Below, in pieces: positions 55,283 through 64,000 of a DNA stretch of 64,000 bases (positions are counted from its first letter, which is position 1; every line of letters begins with the position of its first letter). The position numbers and the translations under genes are program-made. The notes under the pieces are model-generated. The model was given only the letters and a program-made list of their open reading frames with translations, searched no databases and had not been told where the DNA came from. The DNA is from Simmondsia chinensis (Eukaryota; Streptophyta; Magnoliopsida; Caryophyllales; Simmondsiaceae), in the NCBI GenBank assembly GCA_018398585.1, contig JAGTTD010000016.1, positions 24,537,212 to 24,601,211 on the forward strand, read 5' to 3'.

Positions 55283-56006
55283 ATGGTATGGGGCGGAGTG
55301 TAGGACAATGAAACAACATCATACACAAAAGATAAAGGTGGCAGAGATGAGGATGCTGCAGTGGATGTGTGAACACACAAGGAAAGATAGGATCAGGAAC
55401 GACGTCATAAGAGGTGAATTAGGCGTGGCCTCCAATAAGGATAAATTAAGGGAGCAACGTTTGAGGTGGTTCGGACATGTTAGGAGGAGACTGAGTACCG
55501 CTTTGGTCAGGAGATGTGAGCAGCCTCATACTACGCTAGGTAGGAGAGGGAGAGGTAGGCTAAAGAAGAGATGGTTGGAGACGATCAGACAAGACCTCAC
55601 TCACCTAAACCTTCGGGAGGAGATGACCTTAAATAGAGCCCAATGGAAGGCTAGCATAGGAGTAGCAGCTGTAGTGGAGTAGATTTGGGTAGTCCAACTT
55701 CTATGCTATCTCTAGTATTCTAGGCCTTTAGCGCACTTATGTGCGATCTGAGCTCCTGATTAACTAGTTATTCATTAGCTTATTTACGATCTGCTATGTC
55801 TATGCCTTTATTTGCTTAGCTTTGCCCTGCTTATATGCTTATTGACTCTTGTGCTACCAGGTTGCCAGGCTTCATTGCTGCGAACAAGTTTTTCAGGTCG
55901 GGGGTCCTCGAAAACAGCCTCCTTTCTGGGCAACCCCCAGACGGAGGAAGGTTGCGTACATCTACCTCCTAGACCCCGCATAAATCTACATTTTTAAAAA
56001 AAAAAA
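55283..56006 (+). mobile_element. RTE-type LINE, 5'-truncated, with poly(A)
   Basis: Contains the terminal 130 or so codons of the LINE ORF, a 3' UTR, the conserved tail (55,895-55,985: ggtcgggggtcctcg, aaaacagcctcc, gaaggttgcgtac, ccgcataaa) and an A tail to 56006. The truncation point is at the GAECR motif. The tail is the same unit that forms the 3' half of the 5S-headed SINEs and the tail of the LINE at 1-985. Confidence 0.85.
55284..55682 (+). pseudogene. RTE LINE reverse transcriptase C-terminus, open to the natural stop
   Basis: The frame is open from the truncation (WYGAECRTMKQHHTQK) through RMLQWMCEHTRKDRIRN, LREQRLRWFGHVRRR and RRGRGRLKKRWLETIRQDL to the TAG after AAVVE. This is the usual C-terminus of plant RTE LINE proteins. 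It is a gene fragment without catalytic residues, but it has no internal stop, so the insertion is fairly young compared with the copy at 403-985. Confidence 0.85.
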
Positions 56007-56822
56007 TTAAATTCTAATAAAAATACTTATATATTATCGCAATTATCTTTTACTTCAGCACTTTTCAACATAAATCTATCAAATATTGAAAGAAGGGTAT
56101 CTAATTAATAAAATTATAATACTTTAAGGTATCTAAGTGATAAATTTTTAAATCTCAATATACTTCATTGTATATTTTAAAACGTCCGGAACCCTAACTC
56201 ATGGTATCTGTTTTACAAATTTTAGCACCACGTGGCACTATTACTACGTCACCAATACTCCAAGTAGGTACTCGGTTCAAGGACTAATTTTGTTTCATGA
56301 GAATTGTTAAGGACCAATTTTAAACAAATCAGGGGATAAGGGTGCATTTGATTTAATTATTTTTCTCATTAATTTTTTAGTTTATCTGTTTTAATAAGAT
56401 ATGTATCTTTTTTAAGATGTGGTATTTAATTGTGTAATGTAGAAAAGCCTTTTTATTTTCAAAATAGAGTATTTATATACATAATCTAAAAAGAACTTAA
56501 TTATTATAATGATAAAAATGAACTTAACAATATAAATCAATCAATAGTGGTTGGCCTGGGTGAGGGAGTGGATCATGGTGGTGCCGAACAACAATGATAG
56601 ACGATGGCAAGCCTTCAGTGATGGGTGGTATTGTGGCCAATATATTGATGATCAACGAGGGGTGCTCAAAAATACTTGTTGCTGACATAACTGTTAAGGA
56701 AAAAGCAGCACAATGGTGCCACTTTACAACTTTCCTAGGCTTTCATGTTCGCTATTGCTACTGCTTTATTGTTGCTTGCATGCCTAGTACTGCTTTATTT
56801 GACTTGACTTCTACTTTTACTT

Positions 56823-56863
56823 TTTTTTTTTTTTTGAACAGTAAGATGCCAGAGGCCAAAATA
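56823..56863 (-). mobile_element. 41-bp retroposed insert with perfect 17-bp duplication
   Basis: A run of T (a minus-strand poly(A)), then gaacagtaagatgccagagg and a few more bases. It is flanked by gacttctacttttactt at 56806-56822 and 56864-56880. This is a very short LINE-mediated insertion. Confidence 0.75.
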
Positions 56864-56917
56864 GACTTCTACTTTTACTTGATTCTATAAATATTGTTCC
56901 CCTTTTTTGCTTTTACG

Positions 56918-57055
56918 GTTGGAGGTCTTTCAGAAATAGCCTCCCTTTAGGGTAGCATCCTGTAGGTGTAAGGCTACGTACATCTCACTCCTCTTAAACC
57001 TTGACTTGGCGGGAGCCTTTCAGGCATTTTGAGTTTGTTGCTGCCACTGTTGTTG
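56918..57055 (+). mobile_element. RTE LINE/SINE tail fragment
   Basis: Plus-strand text ggttggaggtctttcag, aaatagcctccctttaggg, taaggctacgtacatct, cgggagccttt, ending in TTG-rich sequence (gttgctgccactgttgttgtt). This is the same 3' tail as in the RTE LINEs and 5S-headed SINEs. No 5S or tRNA head precedes it, so it is a severely truncated copy. Confidence 0.7.
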
Positions 57056-57167
57056 TTAAGGAGGACTGATTATGTTGATAGAGATACACCATAGCGACAG
57101 CAAGTTATGGTGAATAATGACGAAGGTTGACCATGGTGGTGAGATGAAATCATATATGAATGGCAAT

Positions 57168-57846
57168 TGTTATGATCTGAGAATTCAAGGATTGAGCTAT
57201 ATTTGGTTAAGTGGCCGATTCGTTCTGTGTGCTGCTGCTGTTGTGATGTTCTGGTGCATATGGGTCTATGGTTGCTGTTCTGTACTGAAATAACGTTAGC
57301 TTAGTAGCTGCTTTGTAATATTCTTAGTTGCTGTTAGTTGTTGATTAGTTTAATAAAGATGTAATAGCATTAGTTAGCTTAGTTCAGTAATGCATTCCAT
57401 AAGCTGCATTAGTGTGCCTTAGCTTTAGTTAGTAGCTGTTGCATTGTATTGTAATAAGCTGCATTGGTCACCTGCATTGTAAACCTGCAGTGAGCGAGGC
57501 AGGTCTAGTCAGTTAGGTGTTGATGTGTTTGGCGCCAATTAGCTTAAGTGGTTGTTAAAGTTAGTTACAAGATAGATATTTTAGTTAGTTGATTAGGAGC
57601 TTATGTCTAGGTTCAATGTAATAGATTGCTTATAAGTAGTTGCTTCAGCTGTAAATCTGATCATTCAATCAAATATCAACAAAATATCTCATTTGAGATC
57701 AACCTTCTCTCTCTCATCTAACTCTCTCTACTTCTCATCCCTAATTCTCTAATTTCTCATCTCAATTCTCTTCTTTCTCATCTCATACTCTCAATCTATC
57801 CCTATTTTACTTAGCTTACGTTTGTGATTCAATCACGAACGTAACA
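57168..57846 (+). repeat. Solo LTR, unrelated family
   Basis: 679 bp from TGTTATGATCTG to GAACGTAACA, flanked by a perfect GCAAT at 57163-57167 and 57847-57851. A TATA-like 'cttataagtag' and CT-rich downstream text fit an LTR promoter. No internal region or second LTR is present. The strand is assumed. Confidence 0.88.
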
Positions 57847-58245
57847 GCAATCCATGGTGGTATTAGGCCACAGTGGTCAATGATGGGAGTGCATCATGGT
57901 GGTGGCTAGTGATAAATTAAGTGGTAGCCATAGTGAAAGGCTGATATTAAATTGTAGTGGTTAGGGCAAATCTTGATAGTTGTTAGTCATGGTAATAAAG
58001 AGTGTTGAGGGCAGCAAGTCGTGGTGGTAAAAGAGGTGATGAAGGGTGTGGGTGGTGATGGGAGTGAAAGTCGATCACTGCGGTAAAATTAAAGGCCAAA
58101 GTGTTTTAAAAAAACCTTTCTGAATAAGACATGAAAAGCATCAAATTTTGTATCTTATCTTATTTTGTTGTAAAACGACTATTCATCTTCCTATAAGTTT
58201 TGAAAAACATGTCAAATGATATTTTCTTTCAATCAAACACAAGCT

Positions 58246-59029
58246 AACTTGAATAAACTGGTATTTACAAGGAAACATTAGAGTGAATAACTCCATACAG
58301 TCTAAATTTGAAGTCCCACATGGAAAACATAAAGAAAGAAACATAACTTACAATACTGAGAGTTATTCACCTGTCTTATGGGAGACCATGAATTTGCTCT
58401 AGAGTTAATTCAACCTAGTCGGTCTTGGACTCTCAGCACTCACTCCATATAACTATGCAATCTCATGTCATTGAGTCTTAAGTAATGATGTCGGTACTAT
58501 AGTATTTGCCTGAGATTTACTATGTTGTACTTAAGTCTAGGTAACGAAGCAGCTGTTGGCGATAGGATTGCATCGTTTGCTCGAGACTAGATGTGCGAGT
58601 GCAAAGCTATGTCTTATAATAGATCTGGCAATTATTGACTCGACTCGATAGATTGACCCGAAACCAAATCAGGGTTAGAGTCAAAGGTTGGATGACCCTA
58701 ACCCAATATGACCCAAACCCGAACAATCCAAAATTTCTTGGTTGGGTCGGGGAGACCCTATGGCTATTAGACTTCCAATTCGGATTTTAGAATCTTATGC
58801 TTCTACAATCTCATAATTGTAGATCAATCCCTATTCTAAATAAAATCTTAATTTTGTAAAATCTTATAATTCGTTGATTTTGAAGGAAACTAATGGATGA
58901 GATCATAACACAATTACCAACACATACAAATAAAAAATTTCAAAATAAAAAATTCAAGCATGTATTATAAACGAACTATGACCTTGGCATCGCTACAAAT
59001 CTTGCAATGTTTGGAATCCATGATCATAC
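58246..59029. other. No gene recognised
   Basis: Intergenic DNA between the MITE-like nest and the gene fragment; no coding signal. Confidence 0.4.
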
Positions 59030-59214
59030 CTTTCACTCAATTCTTGGATGGATTTCGAACTTTCATACTGCCTTAAGTCGACTTCTGCAAGCTACTTGCC
59101 CGTGGTGATGATTTTTTGGAAGAGGATTTCAATTTGATCCTTAACCTTCTCTGGTAATTGCATTTCGGCAGAGCTTTCAGTAGTAGCGGCAATGGGAGCT
59201 TTTCGTGAAGCCAT
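59030..59214 (-). pseudogene. Gene 5'-end fragment with in-frame stop
   Basis: ATG at 59214 in good plant context (aaggaaATGGCT) after a CT-rich leader (59,215-59,400) typical of plant 5' UTRs. It encodes MASRKAPIAATTESSAEMQL, continues VKDQIEILFQKII, then TAG at 59092-59094. The same frame goes on coherently (LAEVDLRQYESSKSIQELSE) up to a good splice donor (AAAG|GTATGA, exon end 59030). I do not recognise the family. It may be a duplicated first exon decayed by one nonsense mutation, or a 40-residue peptide gene. Confidence 0.45.
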
Positions 59215-59467
59215 TTCCTTGCCTTCTTGGTTCGAAAACAAGCTATACCAATTGGTTTTGATCCGGAGTGTTTTCTAGGGGGAAACGCAAAGAAGCGAAG
59301 AAGAAAAGGGAGAACGAGAGAATGAGGGAGAAATTCCGATGAAGAAAGAGGAAGAATTAGCGAACTTAGGGAGAAGAGAAAGAGGGAGACAGAGAGAATT
59401 GAGGATGAAATTCAAAACAATTTGGATTGATTAATGTCAATTATAAGTAAATTATAGGGTCATTTAC

Positions 59468-59938
59468 ATTTTAATATCTCGACGTTTTTGAAAATAATAA
59501 AAAGGACCTTGACATTTTTAAATTATTAAAAATGCCTCTAAGTTTTTGTCGTAATAATTATAAGGCCCCCAAGTTTTTGTCTCATTAATAAAAAAGCTTC
59601 TTTTTGAGGTGATGATGTCATTTTAAGTGGACAAACCTGATGTGACGTCTGTGTTTTTATTAATGCTACAATAAAATGCCAAAAATATCCTTTAATAACT
59701 ATCATCTAAAATTTTCTGCTTATAAGGTAATAATAAGGGTGTTAAAACGTACTTTAGGTCATTTTATTATATCATTAATAAAAAGCAATTGTTACGTCAG
59801 CTCTATCGATGGAAAATACCGTCGTCACGCTTGAGAGGGGCCTTTTTATTGATATGACAAAAACTTGGAGGCCTTTTTAATAATTCAAAAAGTCAGGGTC
59901 CTTTTTTATTATTTTCAAAAACGTCTAGATATTAAAAT
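59468..59938. mobile_element. MITE-like element with about 85-bp terminal inverted repeats
   Basis: The left end attttaatatctcgacg, then ttttgaaaataataaaaagg matches the reverse complement of the right end (ccttttttattattttcaaa, then acgtctagatattaaaat), extending through 'acttggaggc(c)ttttt'. The interior is about 300 bp and non-coding. Confidence 0.8.
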
Positions 59939-60802
59939 ATAAATAATCCAAAATTATATGACGAAAGGGAAAATTAAGCAAAAAACCAAAAAGTACCAGA
60001 CTTTGGCGCCCGACGGCCATTGGCGCCATTTTCCAGTTTGAAAGCTAGTTATTCAATTTACATAGCTTGATCCAATTTTTGCATTTTTGGGTAGATTACC
60101 TCGTTAATCACAACGATCCAAGCTCAATTTACACATTGCTAACTAAATTTGATTGATTTTAAGGGTTTGACTGATAAAATCATAACAAGTTTTGGGCTTA
60201 TTTTCAAGTGTCAGCATCGTGCTAATATCTAAGTATCCTTATCTAACTCATGATTTTTATGACGAGTATGAGAATTTGGTTAAATGGATAGTATGAGAAT
60301 TTGGTTAAATGGATAATGTAGGTGGATACAGAATTAGAATTATACAAGGAGAGCAAGGGAGGTGACTTGGGATACAAACAGTGCTCTCTCTGAGAATCCT
60401 CTCAAGAAAACAATATGCTTTCTTGTACAATTCCAAATGTTAAGGACTGCTCACAAGCACTGAACCTTAAATTGAAATAGCAAACATTAATAAAGCGAAT
60501 TGGGGGCACAATTAAGACATCGTTTTTATGTGGTTCGGACAAAGCCTACGTCCACTGAAGGGGAGCAATATTTTCACTATATAAATCATGGTATGTAACA
60601 ATGTTTCATTCACACTCTATCTATCACTGTTTTCTTTCCTTGCTCTCCTGCCATACTAAGCATAAGAGGATCATATTTATAGACCTCTACAATTATAACA
60701 CTCAGGAGCCCAAGAGTTACCATCAAAGGCCTCAATAATTCCAATCGTAAATATGGTTGTTTGGGCGACCATCAATCTCCATAACCAACAAGAGCAGCCA
60801 TG
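59939..60802. other. Downstream of DEG8; no gene recognised
   Basis: Includes a perfect 25-bp tandem duplication (agtatgagaatttggttaaa... at 60265-60289 and 60290-60314). About 60,440-60,740 contains 'tatgtggttcggac' repeat-like text. The 3' UTR of DEG8 should lie just below 60,803. Confidence 0.45.
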
Positions 60803-63153
60803 TCAGGAGCTTGTTTCCTCGAGATTTATTGGCAGTTCTCGAGTCTCGTTGTCCCTCTCGATCTTCAAGGTAACTTCATCTCCGACATTGTAGTCGTCCA
60901 AAGCCCTGTATAAGTCAGCTCGCTTCCTAACCTACATATTCAACATAAAACACCATACTGTTAAAATATAAAATCATTATTCAGTCTTCACCTAATAGTT
61001 TAACCTTTTGAAATAGTTCGTTCGTTGACACGATTGTACAACTTCTTTGGTAGAGAGGGCACATGTTCGAATCTCATGAGTCCCCCACTTAATATTCAAT
61101 ATAATTCAAGTGGGCATTATACAAACTTCAACTTGATGGACAATTACATGTGCAGGGCATTGCTAGAGTATAAAACCATTCACGAATCTTCATCTGACCG
61201 CATAAACTTTTGAAATAGCTAATACCTTCATAGAGACTACACATTCTTGGCTACCTCATACCTGCACCAACAGGAACAGGAATGCAGGTGGAGGGGGGCG
61301 GGCAAGCACTCGCAAAAGTTTTAAAGCTAGATATGTTGATGGAGCGTCTATATTGCTATATATTAGACAAAGAAAATAGAGTTCTCCACCTTTACTCTCC
61401 ACAAACTCGCATAAATCAAGAGAATATAGTTTAATACATAAATATTTTCTTCCAACGATACATTTAGTGAACAAGTCATTTAATAAGGCCACAAAAAAGA
61501 ATCCGTCTACAATAGGTATTTTTACTCAAACAAATAATTGGTTGAATCGTGGTTCACATAAGCATGACGCGCAATGACTTCTAAGCTAGACATCCTTACC
61601 AAAGGGTTACAGTACTTCCATCAGGGGATTGGAACAAGGATCTCTTTCCATGAAGCGTCATTTGGGAGGGTGTTTTAACACTGGACCAAGATCTGACTTG
61701 CAATGTCAAATATTGATAAGAACATTTAGCTCGCAAATTGTAGAAATTTCATCGTTTCGTGTTAATCTTGTATTTAATTATGCGACGATGTTGAAAGGCA
61801 AATGATCAAATGTTAAAATTTTGGGATAAAGTTCAATGACAGTTGCTTGGCGTGTTTCTTTCATCATGCATTCCTAATGCTCTCTACCTATTTATATCAA
61901 ATACTTGAAATAACTATGGCATAAGAATAGCTTTCCTCAAAATTAGAAACAGATGATCACGTAAGGCCATTACATAACAGACAAATATATAAAAATGATC
62001 TCATGATTAGTTGAAAAGTTACATGTACTTTCGCAATGGCCAATCATTTGGGGCTACTAATGGGCTCATGGGCCCAAGCTTACCCTTTTGCAAGTAGAGC
62101 GACCACAGCTTTCGATTAGTCGAGGTGCATGTAAGTTGGCTTAGACACCCCATTTACCCAAAAAGGGGGAAAAAAAATGTAATATCCCCTAATGCATATA
62201 CAGTATACCTACAAACGCATCTTCAAGATAAATACAATTTTAGTGGCATAGAAGTTAATAATTACATGGTTGCTCATAAAAACTTTCATAAAAGCAACTT
62301 ATGTTCTGTTAGAAAACTCAATGGATCACCATAACCCATTACATAACGTCCACGACAACCTACTTCTGAGACATTGGACCATGACCGTTACAAATGAAAC
62401 TTCATACTTGCTTAAAGGTAAGGAGAGAGAGCTTACAGGCTTGTTGTCCACTCCAACAATGACATCGCCAATTATAATATTACCAGCAAAACCTCTTATG
62501 GTTGGATGTAGTCCCACCTTCGCGGCTAAACTATTTGCTGGAACCTACAACACCACCGACAAATTGGTGTATGCTTCCTTGAATAATGCAGATCATCATG
62601 AACATTTACACATAGTTTTAATTGCAAATGTACTGCATACTGAATAAATTGGCATACAGCTTCTAAGAAAAGCAGTTCCTTTCGTTTGGCTTAAACGAGA
62701 AGGGGGTTTTGTTACAAAGATTATGCATGTGTCTGGAGGCTCAATTGGCTTTTTTCCAAGATTTTTTTAATTTTAGTCTAATTTATAAACGTAATTATGA
62801 ATAAGCATACTCGTATATATGGACTTTGAAAACAGTAATTGCGTACAAGGAATTATCATTTGGAGTTAAACAAAGGGGGGCTATTTACCTGGATTTGAGT
62901 ACGAGAATCAGAAGACTCGTACCTGCAAACTCGGTTATTCTCTAAGATTTTTTTTTTTTGGGTCTTATTTGAAGCACCAAGGTGCCATACAAACACTTAA
63001 AACTCTATCTGACATAGGTTGTTTAAAATAGAATGGAAAGTCGAAGTAACAATAAAAAGGACATACCTGCAACACAAGGGCTCCATTTCGAACATTCAGT
63101 TGATTTGCTACCAAGTCAGGTGCAATATCAACATTCAAGCCAGCTTGCAAAAC
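60803..63153 (-). CDS. DEG8: DEG8-type chloroplast Deg/HtrA protease, last three exons
   Basis: C-terminal part, essentially the PDZ domain, of a Deg serine endopeptidase; in Arabidopsis DEG8 acts in the thylakoid lumen with DEG5 in photosystem II repair. Exons 63067-63153 (29 codons), 62437-62544 (36) and 60803-60931 (43 with stop) are all phase 0 with GT-AG introns. They read NVDIAPDLVANQLNVRNGAL, SLAAKVGLHPTIRGFAGNII and IGDVIVGVDNKP, then RADLYRALDDYNVGDEVTLK, ending NLEETSS. The protease domain with the His-Asp-Ser triad is encoded upstream, outside the window. The presence of a PDZ domain argues for DEG8 over DEG5, which lacks one; DEG1 has a different PDZ sequence. There is no sign of decay. 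Confidence 0.88.
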
Positions 63154-64000
63154 CTAAAATAGAAATTTCTTGCATTATCAATCGCAACAAGGAAATGGTT
63201 GCTTTTTAAATTCAAAAAGAAATATGATGAATAAAAGAATTTACAAAATACTGAAACCAGGATATCCTCAAACACATACAGAGCAAATCAAACCAGACCA
63301 AACAAAAATTATAAAAAACATCTGGTAAAATAAGGCCCTCCTATCCTTCTAAAAATTAACCAAAATTATGTCAGCAAATCGAAGCTTTTATCCAAGCAAC
63401 CACTACTACCAGAGCCTCAAAGAAGCTTTTATCCAAAAAGATCCTGAAAAGGTCACCTTATCTATAAGTAACTCATTTGTGTGTCATGATTTTCAAAAAT
63501 CATTGCATTTCTCTATAGCCAAATACACTAGAGAATTGCAATTTTATCAACCAAGAATAACAATTTAATATCCTTCCTCTTCCCCTATCCCGTCAAATTT
63601 GATCAAAAGGACAATTTCACCAGATCTTAGATACGCCCATTTGCCAGAAAAGTGAGAATAACCATCACCACAAATACCAGCGGATATAGCAAAATAAATG
63701 TTCAGGTGTTTTCCTATTCCAAAAGCACCTCACATAGATTCCTAGATTCCAAGAGACGCCACCCTATAAAGGTCTCTATTTTTGCAGGCAGTAATGTGTG
63801 TTAAGCCTGTCAAGGAGTAAAAACCACAGGAAGGCTTTGATTCTAAAAGTTGACCGCCCAGATATGGAAAACGGATTCACCAATAGAACCGCAATGACAA
63901 CTTATTCGCAAGCAGACACACCAGAGCAAACTATATGGATTTTTTGGGCATTAATTTTATCATTGGGCTTTCCACAATAATGATGAAATGCAAGAAACAA
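63154..64000 (-). other. DEG8 intron (upstream exons beyond window)
   Basis: Follows the acceptor TTTTAG at 63154-63159. No text of the protease domain (such as NSGGPLLD) is found on the minus strand here, so this is presumably all intron. Confidence 0.55.

Larger units (their letters stand above)
55068..56167. mobile_element. Inverted-repeat element, copy 2, split by a LINE
   Basis: Ends: ggtaccttgaggtttaacc...tatcatctaggtatcc (left) and ggtatctaagtgataaat...aaatctcaatata (right), about 35-bp inverted repeats. Comparison with copy 1 places the RTE LINE at 55283-56006 as an insertion into its middle: host text 'atcaatgttttcag' lies before it and 'tcagcacttttcaac' after it. Confidence 0.65.
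56339..58245. mobile_element. Larger relative of the TGCATTTGGTT MITE, with nested insertions
   Basis: The left end gggtgcatttgatttaatt continues in parallel with the reverse complement of the right end at 54,275 (ttttaataagat(a/c)tgt, then ttagttgtgtaat). The right end is around 58,245 (tcaaatgatattttc, then aatcaaacacaag). The interior has 'gtggtgg' text like the smaller copy. It contains a 41-bp retroposed insert, a LINE tail and a solo LTR, listed separately. Confidence 0.5.

Noticed and set aside
61256..61492. 78-codon minus ORF as an extra DEG8 exon
   Set aside because: The flanking DEG8 exons join in phase without it and the reading has no PDZ similarity.

Overview
This is nuclear DNA of a flowering plant, most likely a eudicot. 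It is AT-rich and has intron-split genes of plant families (a DUF1666 protein and a chloroplast DEG8-type protease), chromovirus and copia retrotransposons with plant-type primer sites, a hAT transposon with the GGGCCGGGCC-rich ends common in plants, plant L1 and RTE LINEs, tRNA-derived SINEs and many MITE-like inverted repeats. The species cannot be told from the sequence. Only two protein-coding genes look real; most of the rest is layered transposon sequence.

Layout. 0-1 kb: 3' part of an RTE-type LINE (minus). 3.1-4.7 kb: a short non-autonomous LTR element with perfect TSDs, inside an older L1 fragment. 6.6-12.1 kb: a nearly complete chromodomain Ty3/gypsy element (minus) with four in-frame stops. 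14.5-20.9 kb: decayed copia sequence and small tandem repeats. 20.9-23.8 kb: a hAT transposon with a broken transposase (minus). 26.1-29.4 kb: a 5'-truncated copia (plus). 30.3-32.1 kb: a second copia relic of the same family as the one at 16-17 kb. 32.5-34.2 kb: an L1 relic with RNase H, carrying a tRNA-derived SINE. 34.2-38 kb: a long inverted repeat, another SINE and a 5S rRNA-headed SINE.

38.8-47.4 kb holds a five-exon DUF1666 gene (minus) whose exons join in frame into about 758 codons. Its 3.6-kb second intron carries a MITE which itself carries a second 5S-headed SINE. 49.6-50.8 kb: a 1.2-kb polyadenylated element sharing the 3' end of the L1 relic. 52.6-58.2 kb: a nest of a solo LTR, two copies of an inverted-repeat element (one split by an RTE LINE), two copies of a MITE-like family and another solo LTR. 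59.0-59.2 kb: a gene 5'-end fragment with a nonsense codon. 60.8-63.2 kb: the last three exons of DEG8 (minus), whose 5' part lies beyond the window.

The most notable system is the pair of 5S-headed SINEs. Each has a full-length 120-bp 5S rRNA-like head starting at the position of 5S +1, joined to the 3' tail of the RTE-type LINE that is also present here twice as 3' coding fragments. Each copy has its own target-site duplication. This is the architecture of a SINE3-type parasite together with its likely LINE partner.
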